Source: Streptomyces sp. NBC_01298
GTDB taxonomy: Bacteria > Actinomycetota > Actinomycetes > Streptomycetales > Streptomycetaceae
Direction: 5' to 3'
DNA: 64,000 bases
Assembly: GCF_035978755.1 (NCBI RefSeq)
Contig: NZ_CP108414.1
Location: 6,200,001 to 6,264,000 of the forward strand
Shown: positions 1-7,525 of the stretch, piece after piece
How positions within the stretch are numbered: position 1 is the stretch's first letter
Layout: each line of letters begins with the position of its first letter
The notes under the pieces: model-generated
Told to the model about the DNA's origin: nothing
What the model saw: the letters and a program-made list of their open reading frames with translations, nothing else
Databases searched by the model: none
Program-made: the position numbers and the translations under genes

Positions 1-207
1 GCCCCGGCGCAGCGCCGGGCCGGGGGCCGGGAGGGCCGCCACCTCCGGCGCGTACCGGCCGGCCAGGACCTCCGCGAGGAGGACCCGGTTGTAGGGGGCG
101 TGCTCCTCCTCACCGAGGACGCGGACGTCCCCGCCCAGCCGGGCGGCGAGCCGCAGGCCGGCGAGGCCGCCGCCGATCACCACCACGCGTTGCTGTTCCG
201 AGGTCAT
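1..207 (-). CDS. FAD-dependent NAD(P)H oxidoreductase, N-terminal part (truncated by window edge)
   Basis: Only the first 69 residues are inside the window, read from an ATG at 205-207. The protein opens with VVVIGGGLAGLRLAARL, a dinucleotide-binding glycine-rich loop. It is followed by a run ending in YNRVLLAEVLAGR, which in actinomycetes is typical of the FAD subunit or domain that feeds electrons to nitrite or nitrate reductase. Nitrogen assimilation fits the presence of nasA about 20 kb away and the GlnR-like box directly upstream (230-267). The rest of the protein lies beyond position 1, so I cannot tell whether this is a stand-alone reductase or a NirB-type protein. The start is supported by the Rossmann motif beginning within ten residues of it. 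Confidence 0.8.
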   Translation of the reverse strand, partial: MTSEQQRVVVIGGGLAGLRLAARLGGDVRVLGEEEHAPYNRVLLAEVLAGRYAPEVAALPAPGPALRRG

Positions 208-229
208 GACACGAGAGTGCGCGGCCGCT

Positions 230-267
230 GTTTCCCCACGGCATCGCCGTTGTTTCCCCGACGGAAC
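230..267 (-). promoter_or_regulatory. Putative GlnR box upstream of the FAD oxidoreductase
   Basis: On the minus strand two perfect GAAAC half-sites (rc of 252-256 and 230-234) lie 22 bp apart. The intervening a-type positions are GTTCC (263-267) and GATGC (241-245). This reproduces the a-n6-b-n6-a-n6-b spacing of actinobacterial GlnR boxes, with both b-sites perfect and both a-sites weak. It sits 23-60 bp upstream of the ATG at 207. The binding role is inferred. Confidence 0.45.
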
Positions 268-362
268 CTCGACCTCAGCGTGCGGGTTAAGGGTCCGTGA
301 GGCGTTCCTCAAGGCCGCCTTAAGGATCACCGGGAGGGCCCGGGAGAGCGCCGGAGCGCCCG

Positions 363-368
363 TAGCGT
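363..368 (+). promoter_or_regulatory. -10 box TAGCGT for a leaderless transcript
   Basis: TAGCGT lies exactly 6 nt before the ATG at 375 and there is no purine-rich ribosome binding site. The transcript would therefore begin at or next to the start codon. This decides the ATG at 375 over the one at 390. Confidence 0.5.
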
Positions 369-374
369 GGCCGT

Positions 375-1676
375 ATGCGAGAGCGGGACATGGCGGTTCG
401 GGTCAAGGGCGGAATACTCGGCGGGGCGGGGACCGTCGCCCTGCTGTGGGCCGTGCAGGTGCGGCCCTCGGCCCGGCTGGACGCGCTGTTCGCGACCGCC
501 GCGCACCTGTCCGGGCTGCTCGCCGGGTACGGGGTGCTCGTCCTGCTGTTCCTCATGGCCCGGGTCCCCGCCGTCGAGCACGGGGTGGGCGCGGCCCGGC
601 TCGCCCGCTGGCACGCGCTGGGCGGCCGCCACGTCCTGCTGCTCTGCTTCGGGCACGCGGCCTTCGCGCTCTGCGGCTACGCCGTGCACGAGGGGGCCGA
701 CGTGCTCTCGGCGGTTCGGGAGCTGCTCGGATACCCGGCCCTGGCCGCCGCGGCGATCGGGACCGTCCTCCTGGTCGCCGTCGGCATCACCTCCGCCCGC
801 TCCGTACGCCGCCGGGTCAGCCACGAAACCTGGCGCGGGGTCCACCTCCTGGTGTACCTCGCCGCCGCCCTCGCCTTCGGGCACCAGCTCGCCGGGCCCG
901 ACCTGGCCCTCGTCGTCTGGTTCTGGGCCCTCGCCCATGCCGTGGTCGCCGTCCTGCTGCTCTGGTACCGCGCCGTGGTGCCCGTACGCCAGGCCCTGCG
1001 GCACGCGCTGCGCGTCGCCGAGGTCCGCGCGGAGGGGCCCGGGGTGGTCTCCGTCCTCGTCTACGGGGAGCACCTCGCGGAGCTGCGCGCGGAGCCGGGG
1101 CAGTTCCTGCGCTGGCGGTTCCTCCAGCGCAGGCTGTGGCACACCGCGCTGCCGTTCTCGCTGTCGGCGCCGGTCCGCGGGAACACCCTGCGCATCACCG
1201 TGAAGGCCCTCGGCGGCCACTCCCGCCGGATCCGCCGGCTGCGGCCCGGCACCCGGGTCCTCGCCACCGGGCCCTTCGGGGCGCTCACCGCGGCCCGGCG
1301 GACCCGGACCAAGGTGCTGCTGATCGCCGGCGGGGTCGGGATCACCCCGATGCGGGCCCTGTTCGAGACGCTGCCCGGCGGGCCGGGGGACATCACCCTG
1401 CTCTACCGGGCGGGTGCCGAGGAGCACCTCGTCCTGCGCTCCGAGCTGGAGGCCATCGCCGCCGAACGGCAGGCCGGGCTGCACTACCTGCTCGGGCCGT
1501 CGGGCGCCGCCTTCGACCCGCTGGCCCCACAGGCGCTGGCCGCGCTGGTCCCGGAGCTGGCCGAGCACGACGTGTACCTGTGCGGGCCGCCCGGGATGGC
1601 GGACGCCACCCAGTCCGCGCTGCTGCGGGCGGGGGTGCCGGCGGGGCGGATCCACGCGGAGTGCTTCGGCTTGTGA
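375..1676 (+). CDS. Ferric-reductase-like flavocytochrome (ferredoxin reductase family membrane protein)
   Basis: A 433-residue membrane-bound oxidoreductase of the ferric reductase / NADPH-oxidase type. About the first 200 residues form five or six hydrophobic helices with the haem-ligand-like histidines of that fold (WHALGGRHVLL, GHAAFALCGYAVHE). After residue 215 comes an FAD-binding barrel (RWRFLQRRLWHTALPFSLS) and then an NAD(P)-binding half with GGVGITPMRALFE and the terminal YLCGPPGMADA motif. It would move electrons from cytosolic NAD(P)H across the membrane to an unidentified acceptor such as ferric iron. The ATG at 375 is preferred because a -10 box stands 6 nt before it. The FMN-binding protein gene that often follows in related genomes is not seen here. 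Confidence 0.85.
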   Translation: MRERDMAVRVKGGILGGAGTVALLWAVQVRPSARLDALFATAAHLSGLLAGYGVLVLLFLMARVPAVEHGVGAARLARWHALGGRHVLLLCFGHAAFALCGYAVHEGADVLSAVRELLGYPALAAAAIGTVLLVAVGITSARSVRRRVSHETWRGVHLLVYLAAALAFGHQLAGPDLALVVWFWALAHAVVAVLLLWYRAVVPVRQALRHALRVAEVRAEGPGVVSVLVYGEHLAELRAEPGQFLRWRFLQRRLWHTALPFSLSAPVRGNTLRITVKALGGHSRRIRRLRPGTRVLATGPFGALTAARRTRTKVLLIAGGVGITPMRALFETLPGGPGDITLLYRAGAEEHLVLRSELEAIAAERQAGLHYLLGPSGAAFDPLAPQALAALVPELAEHDVYLCGPPGMADATQSALLRAGVPAGRIHAECFGL

Positions 1677-1815
1677 GCCCGCCCTTGGTCGGCCGCCGCG
1701 GCCGAGTCCGCTTTCGTCCCCGCGGTCGAGCCGCTTCCGCATCCGCTTTCCGAAAGGCCGCCGCCCCTATGCGCCACCCGCTGCACGTCGCCCTGCCCGT
1801 GTCCCTTGCCGCTGC

Positions 1816-1932
1816 GCGGGGCGTGTCCCCTACCCGCCCTTCGCCCATCCCCCAGACTCCGTCCGGGGGGACCCCCAGCCGGGGCTCAGCCCCGGACCCC
1901 GGTCCTCAAACGCCGGACGGGCTGGATTTGGC
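1816..1932. repeat. Dispersed GC-rich repeat, partial copy
   Basis: This non-coding stretch shares long near-identical blocks with 41462-41640: GCGGGGCG..TCCCCTACCCGCCCTTC, then CCCCCAGACTCCGTCCGG, then CTCAAACGCCGGA and GGGCTGGATTTGG. The copy here keeps the left end and middle. It lacks the right inverted arm seen in the 41459-41723 copy. From memory, blocks like these recur between genes in many Streptomyces genomes. It carries several internal hairpins (for example GGGGGGACCCCC) and lies just after the flavocytochrome gene, so it may also terminate its transcript. Confidence 0.75.
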
Positions 1933-1978
1933 TGCGCCCGGCCCCGGCCCCGGCCCCAGACCCGCCCCCGGTGTTCGG

Positions 1979-2239
1979 GTGCCGGAGCGGCCGAAGGGGG
2001 CGCCGGTCTTTCCCGCGGCCGCGGCGCGGCACCGCAGGCCGCGTACCTCCCCGGCGCGGGCGGCGCTGGCCGTGCTGGGTTCCGTACCGCCGGCCAGGCG
2101 GCTCGCGGCCGGGCTCGGGCTGGTCAGCATGCTGGCCGCGAGCGTGCTGACGGTGGTGGTGGACCCGTCGGCTCCCGTGGCCCCGGACCGGGCTCCGGCC
2201 GGGCGAAGCTCAACCTTTGCGCAAGTTTCCGGGGATTGA
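1979..2239 (+). CDS. Possible small membrane or secreted protein (uncertain)
   Basis: An open frame from a GTG at 1979 would encode 86 residues with strong third-position GC and one hydrophobic segment (GLVSMLAASVLTVVV). It has a basic N-terminal part rich in Arg and Ala and a short polar tail. I do not recognise a family. No ribosome binding site or -10 box is evident before the start. The frame simply continues a spurious open frame through the repeat and the flavocytochrome gene, so the GC bias alone could explain it. It ends 36 nt before the TSUP permease gene. Confidence 0.3.
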   Translation: MPERPKGAPVFPAAAARHRRPRTSPARAALAVLGSVPPARRLAAGLGLVSMLAASVLTVVVDPSAPVAPDRAPAGRSSTFAQVSGD

Positions 2240-2263
2240 TGGCCACTGCACCCACCCGCTCCA

Positions 2264-2269
2264 TAAGGT
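2264..2269 (+). promoter_or_regulatory. -10 box TAAGGT for a leaderless transcript
   Basis: TAAGGT lies 6 nt before the GTG at 2276 with no ribosome binding site. The same hexamer is used for the methyltransferase gene at 3104. Confidence 0.5.
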
Positions 2270-2275
2270 CGGGCC

Positions 2276-3052
2276 GTGCCTGACATATCGACAACCATGA
2301 TCATCGTGCTGTGCGTGGCGGCGGCCGCGGCCGGCTGGATCGACGCCGTCGTCGGCGGGGGCGGACTGCTGCTCCTGCCCGCCCTGCTCCTCGGCCTGCC
2401 GAACGCCCACCCCGCCACCGTGCTCGGAACCAACAAGGCCGTGGCCATCGTCGGCACCTCGGGCGCGGCCGTTTCCTACCTGCGCAAGACCTCGGTGGAC
2501 GTGAAGCTCGCCGTCCGCATCGGCCTGGCCGCGCTCGTCGGCTCGATGGGCGGGGCCGCCCTGGCCGGCGGCATCAGCAAGGACGCGCTGCGCCCGCTGA
2601 TCATGGTGGTCCTGGTGGTGGTCGCGGCCTTCGTCCTCTTCCGGCCCGCCTTCGGCGCCGCTCCCGGAGCGGCTCCGGTCAGCCGTCAACGCGTCCTGCT
2701 CACCATCGCCCTGGCCGGCCTCGGCATCGGCTTCTACGACGGGCTCATCGGCCCCGGCACCGGCACCTTCCTGGTGCTGGCGCTGACGGCCCTGCTCCAC
2801 CTCGACCTGGTCACGGCCTCCGCCACGGCGAAGATCGTCAACGTGTGCACCAACGCGGGAGCGCTCGCCATGTTCGCCTACCAGGGCATGGTGCTGTGGC
2901 AACTGGCCGCCCTGATGGCCGTTTTCAACCTGGCGGGCGCCATGATCGGTGCCCGGATGGCGCTGAAGAAGGGCAGCGGTTTCGTCCGCGGCGTGCTGCT
3001 GACGGTCGTCGGAGCCCTGGTGGTCAAACTGGGCCTCGAACAGTGGGGCTGA
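2276..3052 (+). CDS. TSUP family (TauE/SafE) membrane transporter
   Basis: A 258-residue integral membrane protein with about eight hydrophobic helices, the usual size for the sulfite exporter TauE/SafE family. It has the two-repeat layout of that family. The N-terminal half holds GWIDAVVGGGGLLLLPALL and the C-terminal half holds GFYDGLIGPGTGTFLVLAL, the paired glycine-rich signatures at the start of each repeat. The substrate is probably a small sulfur or carbon oxyanion but cannot be told from sequence. The start is the GTG 6 nt after TAAGGT. The next gene has its own identical -10 box, so the two are probably transcribed separately. Confidence 0.88.
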   Translation: MPDISTTMIIVLCVAAAAAGWIDAVVGGGGLLLLPALLLGLPNAHPATVLGTNKAVAIVGTSGAAVSYLRKTSVDVKLAVRIGLAALVGSMGGAALAGGISKDALRPLIMVVLVVVAAFVLFRPAFGAAPGAAPVSRQRVLLTIALAGLGIGFYDGLIGPGTGTFLVLALTALLHLDLVTASATAKIVNVCTNAGALAMFAYQGMVLWQLAALMAVFNLAGAMIGARMALKKGSGFVRGVLLTVVGALVVKLGLEQWG

Positions 3053-3090
3053 CCTGCTGCGATCGGCCGCCCACGGGCCTGCCCGGGGGA

Positions 3091-3096
3091 TAAGGT
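3091..3096 (+). promoter_or_regulatory. -10 box TAAGGT for a leaderless transcript
   Basis: TAAGGT lies 7 nt before the GTG at 3104. No ribosome binding site is present in the 50-bp gap after the TSUP gene. Confidence 0.45.
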
Positions 3097-3103
3097 TTCC
3101 GTC

Positions 3104-4108
3104 GTGCCCCACCTCGAGATATCCGACCTGATCACCGTCACCGATCCGCTCAGCGGGGCGCGACTGCCCGTGCGCCGGAGTGACGTGGTCCGCCGACTCG
3201 ACGAGGCCGGGGACCGGCGCGCCGCCCGGATCGTCGCGGGGCTGCCCGTCGGCCCCGACGACGTCCTCGACCCGCTCGCCGTGGACCGGCTGATGATCGC
3301 CGTCCACACCGAGCTGCAGCGGCTCAGCGAGGAACTGCGCACCGGGGAGCGCCTGGTGCACCTCCTGGACCCGCTGTTCGAGACCATCCGGGAGATCGCC
3401 GGCCGCAACGGCCGGTTCCGCCTGGTCGACATCGGGTCCGGGCTCGGCTACCTCATCCGCTGGCTGGCGTCCACCGGCGCCCTGGGAAGCAACGTCGAGC
3501 TGATCGGCGTCGACCTCGACGCCACCCTCGTCGCCGAGGCCGACAGGCTGGCCCGCGCCGAGGGACTCGACTGCCGGTTCGTCCACGGCAACGCCTTCGA
3601 CCTGCCGGAGATCGCCACCGTCTACGTCTCCACCGGGGTGCTGCACCACTTCCGCGGCCCCGCGCTCGCGGAGTTCTTCGAGGCCCAGGCCGACTCCCAG
3701 GCACTCGCCTTCTGCCACTTCGACATAGCCGCCACCCGGCTGGCACCCCTGGGCGCCTGGATGTTCCACCGCGCCCGCATGCGCCATCCGCTCGGCCGCC
3801 ACGACGGGGTCGTCTCCGCCCGGCGCGCCCACTCGGACGAGACCCTGCTCAGCGCCGCGACCGTACCGGGCATCCGGCCGCTGCTCTACGAACCCCGGGG
3901 GCTGTCCAACCCCTTCAGCACCACCCTGCGCCCCATCATCGGCATCCGCCCCTACCTGGAGGACCCGCTGCGCCAGGCCCTCGGCCGCGACTCCCGCCGG
4001 CTCGTGGGCGCGGAGCACCTGACCCGCGGCGGACGGCAGCGGCCCGGCGCCGCTTCCCGGTCGGGCGCGGGGTCCGGGGCCGCCTCCGGGTCCGGCACCG
4101 CGCGATGA
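3104..4108 (+). CDS. Class I SAM-dependent methyltransferase
   Basis: A 334-residue protein. The SAM-binding motif I is FRLVDIGSGLGYLIRWLA at about residues 105-122, followed by the acidic ribose-binding LIGVDLDATLVAEA and a motif near GNAFDLPEIATVYVSTGVLHH. The C-terminal 30 residues are a low-complexity Ser/Gly/Ala tail and the preceding 100 residues are not recognised, so the substrate is unknown. The gene overlaps the next membrane-protein gene by ATGA, which implies translational coupling and a shared role. GTG at 3104 is chosen because the -10-like box lies just ahead. Confidence 0.8.
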   Translation: MPHLEISDLITVTDPLSGARLPVRRSDVVRRLDEAGDRRAARIVAGLPVGPDDVLDPLAVDRLMIAVHTELQRLSEELRTGERLVHLLDPLFETIREIAGRNGRFRLVDIGSGLGYLIRWLASTGALGSNVELIGVDLDATLVAEADRLARAEGLDCRFVHGNAFDLPEIATVYVSTGVLHHFRGPALAEFFEAQADSQALAFCHFDIAATRLAPLGAWMFHRARMRHPLGRHDGVVSARRAHSDETLLSAATVPGIRPLLYEPRGLSNPFSTTLRPIIGIRPYLEDPLRQALGRDSRRLVGAEHLTRGGRQRPGAASRSGAGSGAASGSGTAR

Positions 4109-4614
4109 ACCCGGCTCTCCCGCTCGCCGTCCTCGGCCTCGTCGACGCCGCCTTCAGCGGCTACCGCGCCTACGCCGGCCGGGACGCCCGGATCCGCAGG
4201 CAGCGTGCCGTGGTCCGTGCGGCCCTGCGCGGACTGGCCGTCGGCTCCGTCCTGCTGCTGGTCCCCGCCCTCACGGCCGGCGCCGTGCTGCTGTTCGCCG
4301 AGGACCCGGACCGGGCGTACGAGGCCCTCGCCGACGGCGGGACCGGCTTCCTCGTCCCGATCTGGGCCTACACCCTGGCCGTCGGGATCTCGTTCGCCTC
4401 CTACTTCGCCCTGCCGTACCGGGCCGGCACGCTCGCCATGGCCTTCGGGCTCGGCCCGCTGACGCTGGCCAGGCCGCTGTTCGTGGCCGGGGCCTGCGCG
4501 GGCGCGCTCGTCGGGGGCGGCTGGACCTCCCTCCTGGTGGGAGCCGTGGCGGGCGCCGCGGCCCTGTGCGTGGAGCCGTACGTCCACCGCCGCTGGTACG
4601 CGTTCCCGGTCTAG
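4105..4614 (+). CDS. Conserved-type membrane protein, function unknown
   Basis: A 169-residue protein with four or five hydrophobic segments (AVGSVLLLVPALTAGAVLL, FLVPIWAYTLAVGISFASYF, TLAMAFGLGPLTLA, GALVGGGWTSLLVGAVAGAA) and a short charged N-terminal region. It begins inside the stop of the methyltransferase gene (ATGA), so the two are translated together. I do not recognise a family. The stop is the TAG of a CTAG tetramer that also gives the stop of the convergent MFS gene. Confidence 0.75.
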   Translation: MNPALPLAVLGLVDAAFSGYRAYAGRDARIRRQRAVVRAALRGLAVGSVLLLVPALTAGAVLLFAEDPDRAYEALADGGTGFLVPIWAYTLAVGISFASYFALPYRAGTLAMAFGLGPLTLARPLFVAGACAGALVGGGWTSLLVGAVAGAAALCVEPYVHRRWYAFPV

Positions 4615-6014
4615 GCCGTCTCCCCGCGGGAGGCCCGGGCCACCCCGAGGAGGAGCAGGCCGCAGGCGGTGACGAGCAGCCAGCCCGGCCGGGACGCCCG
4701 GGCGAGGCCGTCCGGGGCGACGCCCGCGGCCAGGGCTCCCGCCACCGCGATGCCGACCGCCGATCCGACCTGGCGGGCGGTGGAGGTGACCGCCCCGGCC
4801 ACTCCGGCGCGGGACGGCGGCAGGCCGCTGACCGCGGTGTGGGTGAGCGGGGCGTTGGCGAAGCCGAACCCGATGCCGATGAGCAGGTAGGCCGCCAGGA
4901 GCGGCGGTACGCCCGGGTCCGGGCCCAGGACGGCCATGCAGAGCCCGCCCGCGGCGGTGAACCCGCCCGCGAGGAGCAGCGGACGCCGGGGTCCCAGGCG
5001 CCCGGTCAGGCTGCCGGACCAGGGGGCGCACACGGTGGCTCCGAGGGCCATGGGCAGGGTCGCGGCGCCGGCCGCGAGCGGGGTCCAGCCGCGGGAGTTC
5101 TGCAGGTACAGGGTGGTGAGCAGCAGGCTCACGCTCAGTGCGGCGAACACCGCCACCGCGCCCAGTACCGCCGAGGCGAAGGGCGGCCGCCGGAACAGGC
5201 GGAGGTCGATCAGGGGCTCGGTCCGGCGCAGTTCGACCCGGACGAAGGCCGTCGTGGCCGCCGCGCCGGCCGCGTAGCAGGCCAGGGCCGCGGGGGAGGC
5301 CCAGCCGATGCGGGGGCCCTCGATCAGGATGCCGACCGAGACGAACAGGGCCGTCGTCAGGAGCAGCTGGCCGGGCAGGTCGAGCCGCCGGGCCCGCTGT
5401 CCGCGGGACTCCGGCACGAACACCGCGACCAGGACGAGCGCGCCGGCGACCACCGGTGCGTTGATCCAGAACACCGACCGCCATCCGAAGGCCGCGATGA
5501 GGGCCCCGCCGATGACCGGGCCCGCCGCCATGCTGAGTCCGAACACCGAGGCCCAGATGCCGATGGCCCGGGCCCGCTCCCGAGGGTCGGGCATCGCGTT
5601 GACCACGATCGCCAGGGCCACCGGGCTCAGCATCGAGGCCCCGACCTCCTGGACGGCCCGCGCCGCGACGAGGAGGCCGAGCGTCGGGGCGAGGGCGCAG
5701 GCGAGGGAGGCGAGAGCGAAGACCACCAGCCCGCAGCGGAACACGCGGCGGCGTCCGAAGCGGTCCGCGAGGGCGCCGGAGGTGATGAGGAGCCCGGCCA
5801 GGACCAGGGTGTAGGCGTCCACGACCCACTCCAGGCCGCGGGTGGCGACCCCCAGGCCCCGTCCGATCGCGGGCAGGCCCACGTTGACGATGGTGGTGTC
5901 CACCCCGATGAGGAACATGCTCAGCGCGCAGACGGCCAGTACCGTCCACCGGCGGCGTGCGCCGGGGGCGGGCCCCGCGGCCGCCCCGGCCGGGATCGTC
6001 GTGGTCATGTTCAT
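4611..6014 (-). CDS. MFS drug exporter, DHA2 (14-helix) type
   Basis: A 467-residue transporter with about 14 hydrophobic segments. It has the DHA2 signatures: motif D1-like MFLIGVDTTIVNVGLPAI in helix 1, LADRFGRRRVFR (motif A) after helix 2, and WRSVFWINAPVVAGAL (motif C region) in helix 5. It likely exports a toxic small molecule by proton antiport. The ATG at 6014 (MNMTTT) has GAAGG about 9 nt upstream; the ATG at 6008 is an alternative. It is divergent from a cupin-XRE regulator across a 117-bp promoter region, the usual set-up for a pump controlled by its neighbour. It converges on the upstream membrane-protein gene with a 4-bp CTAG overlap. Confidence 0.9.
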   Translation of the reverse strand: MNMTTTIPAGAAAGPAPGARRRWTVLAVCALSMFLIGVDTTIVNVGLPAIGRGLGVATRGLEWVVDAYTLVLAGLLITSGALADRFGRRRVFRCGLVVFALASLACALAPTLGLLVAARAVQEVGASMLSPVALAIVVNAMPDPRERARAIGIWASVFGLSMAAGPVIGGALIAAFGWRSVFWINAPVVAGALVLVAVFVPESRGQRARRLDLPGQLLLTTALFVSVGILIEGPRIGWASPAALACYAAGAAATTAFVRVELRRTEPLIDLRLFRRPPFASAVLGAVAVFAALSVSLLLTTLYLQNSRGWTPLAAGAATLPMALGATVCAPWSGSLTGRLGPRRPLLLAGGFTAAGGLCMAVLGPDPGVPPLLAAYLLIGIGFGFANAPLTHTAVSGLPPSRAGVAGAVTSTARQVGSAVGIAVAGALAAGVAPDGLARASRPGWLLVTACGLLLLGVARASRGETA

Positions 6015-6106
6015 GGGGGGCCGCCTTCGGTCCGCGACGGCCTGTCGGCCGCCGGCTTCGGATGTCGGCCCATGCTCGGACCGGGCGGCGGCCGCGGCCC
6101 AGGAAA

Positions 6107-6125
6107 TTTGCCGATACCGCAAAAT
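6107..6125 (+). promoter_or_regulatory. Inverted-repeat operator overlapping a -10 box
   Basis: TTTGC (6107-6111) and GCAAA (6119-6123) form an inverted repeat around a 7-bp spacer. The right arm runs into CAAAAT (6120-6125), which stands 6 nt before the ATG at 6132 and is a plausible -10 for a leaderless transcript. A regulator bound here would block the XRE-cupin promoter and could also control the divergent MFS promoter. Autoregulation is inferred. Confidence 0.45.
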
Positions 6126-6131
6126 GACCCC

Positions 6132-6770
6132 ATGGACAGGGACGCCGAACAGGCCGAACGCGCCGAACACACGGAGGGCGCCGAGCAGGCGGAGAACGCC
6201 GAACTCGCGCGGACCCTCGACGCCATCGGCCCGCGCCTGCGGGCACTGCGGCGCAAGCGCGGCCTCACCCTGGAGGCGCTCGCGCAGGCCACCGGGATCT
6301 CCGTGAGCACGCTCTCCCGCCTGGAGTCGGGCAAGCGGCGCCCCACGCTCGAACTGCTTATCCCGCTCGCGCGGACCCACCGCGTGCCCCTGGACCAGCT
6401 CGTGGCCGCCCCGGTCACCGGCGACCCGCGCGTCCACCTGAAGCCCCGCCGCCGGGACGGGAGCGTCCTGGTCCCCCTGACGACGTACCCGGGCCGGGTC
6501 CAGGTCTTCAAGCAGGTGCTCGCGCACCGGGAACCGAGACTGGTGACCCACGCCGGCTACGAATGGCTCTACGTGCTCGCCGGCGAGCTCCGCCTCGTCA
6601 TCGGGGAGCGGACCCTCACCCTGCGCCCCGGCGAGGTCGCCGAGTTCGACACCGGCGAACCGCACTGGTTCGGTCCCGCCGAAGGCGAGGTGGTGGAGAT
6701 CCTGCACCTGTTCGGACCCCACGGCGACCAGGCCGTGGTCCGCACCGGAGGGACCACGGAGGCGACCTAG
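6132..6770 (+). CDS. XRE-family transcriptional regulator with C-terminal cupin domain
   Basis: A 212-residue protein. After an acidic Ala/Glu-rich leader (residues 1-25) comes a helix-turn-helix domain (LRALRRKRGLTLEALAQATG, then SVSTLSRLESGKRRP, about residues 34-75). From about residue 115 there is a cupin barrel (WLYVLAGELRLVIGE, LRPGEVAEFDTGEPHWFG). This architecture belongs to small-molecule-sensing regulators. Its divergent position suggests it controls the MFS pump and itself. There is no ribosome binding site before the ATG. The stop shares a CTAG with the convergent sortase gene. Confidence 0.88.
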   Translation: MDRDAEQAERAEHTEGAEQAENAELARTLDAIGPRLRALRRKRGLTLEALAQATGISVSTLSRLESGKRRPTLELLIPLARTHRVPLDQLVAAPVTGDPRVHLKPRRRDGSVLVPLTTYPGRVQVFKQVLAHREPRLVTHAGYEWLYVLAGELRLVIGERTLTLRPGEVAEFDTGEPHWFGPAEGEVVEILHLFGPHGDQAVVRTGGTTEAT

Positions 6771-7399
6771 TACGTGGCCGTCAGGTGGGCGAAGACGACC
6801 ACGTTGCCCTGGTAGCCGGTGCGCTTGGAGAAGCCCCCGCCGCAGGTGATGACGCGCAGCTCGGCGCGCGGCGCCGACCCGTACACGCGGGTGTCGGGGA
6901 AGGCCTTGGCGTCGTAGACCTCCACCGCGTGGACGGTGAACACGGCCGTACGTCCGTCCGCGCGGGCGATCTCGATCAGGGCGCCCCGGCGCAGCGCGCC
7001 GAGGTGGTAAAAGACCGCGGGCCCCGTGGCGTCGTCCACGTGCCCGGCGACCACGGCGGTGCCGGTGGCGCCGGGGGTGGTGCCCTCCCGGTACCAGCCC
7101 GCCAGGTCCCGGCGGGCGGGCGGCGGTACTTCGAGACTGCCGTCGGCTTGTAGTCCGAGTCCGGTGAGCGGGGCGTCCACCCGGATGGAGGGGATCCGGA
7201 TCCGGGTGGGCGGGGAGCCGGGGAGTGCGGCGATGGCGCCGGGGAACCGGGCCTGGGCGCTCAGCGCCTCACCGGGGGAGGGCAGTGGCGGCCGGACGGA
7301 CTCGCCGGAGCCGCTGCCGATGAGCCAGACGCCGATGCAGGTCGCGAGCGCGACGAGCCCGCCGGCGCGGGCGCGGGCGCGGCGTGCCTCTGCCTCCAT
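6767..7399 (-). CDS. Class F sortase
   Basis: A 210-residue membrane-anchored transpeptidase. A single N-terminal hydrophobic anchor (GGLVALATCIGVWLIG) follows a basic start. The sortase barrel then shows the catalytic His in AVVAGHVDDATGP and the catalytic Cys in LRVITCGGGFS, with an Arg at FSKRTGY that may complete the triad. Class F sortases in actinobacteria usually sit beside a small secreted protein, as here (7526-8104). The ATG at 7399 is preceded by GAGGGGG. It ends by sharing CTAG with the XRE-cupin gene. Confidence 0.88.
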   Translation of the reverse strand: MEAEARRARARAGGLVALATCIGVWLIGSGSGESVRPPLPSPGEALSAQARFPGAIAALPGSPPTRIRIPSIRVDAPLTGLGLQADGSLEVPPPARRDLAGWYREGTTPGATGTAVVAGHVDDATGPAVFYHLGALRRGALIEIARADGRTAVFTVHAVEVYDAKAFPDTRVYGSAPRAELRVITCGGGFSKRTGYQGNVVVFAHLTATY

Positions 7400-7525
7400 G
7401 CGGCCCCCTCGGCTTGGTGACGTGGTGTGGCCGTCGCCCGGCCCCGCGAACGGGGGGGACCTCGCGGGGCGGGCGACGGGGGACGGTACCGGTCGGACCG
7501 CGGCCGGAGCCGCGGTGGGCGTCCG

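Noticed and set aside
206..2239. A 677-residue open frame covering the flavocytochrome gene
   Set aside because: It is Arg/Pro/Ala-rich without domains and is a shadow frame of the 375-1676 gene; only its extreme 3' end (1979-2239) could be real.
3952..6246. A 764-residue minus-strand ORF over the MFS gene
   Set aside because: Composition is Arg/Gly/Pro-rich and it overlaps clear genes in both strands; it is a shadow frame.
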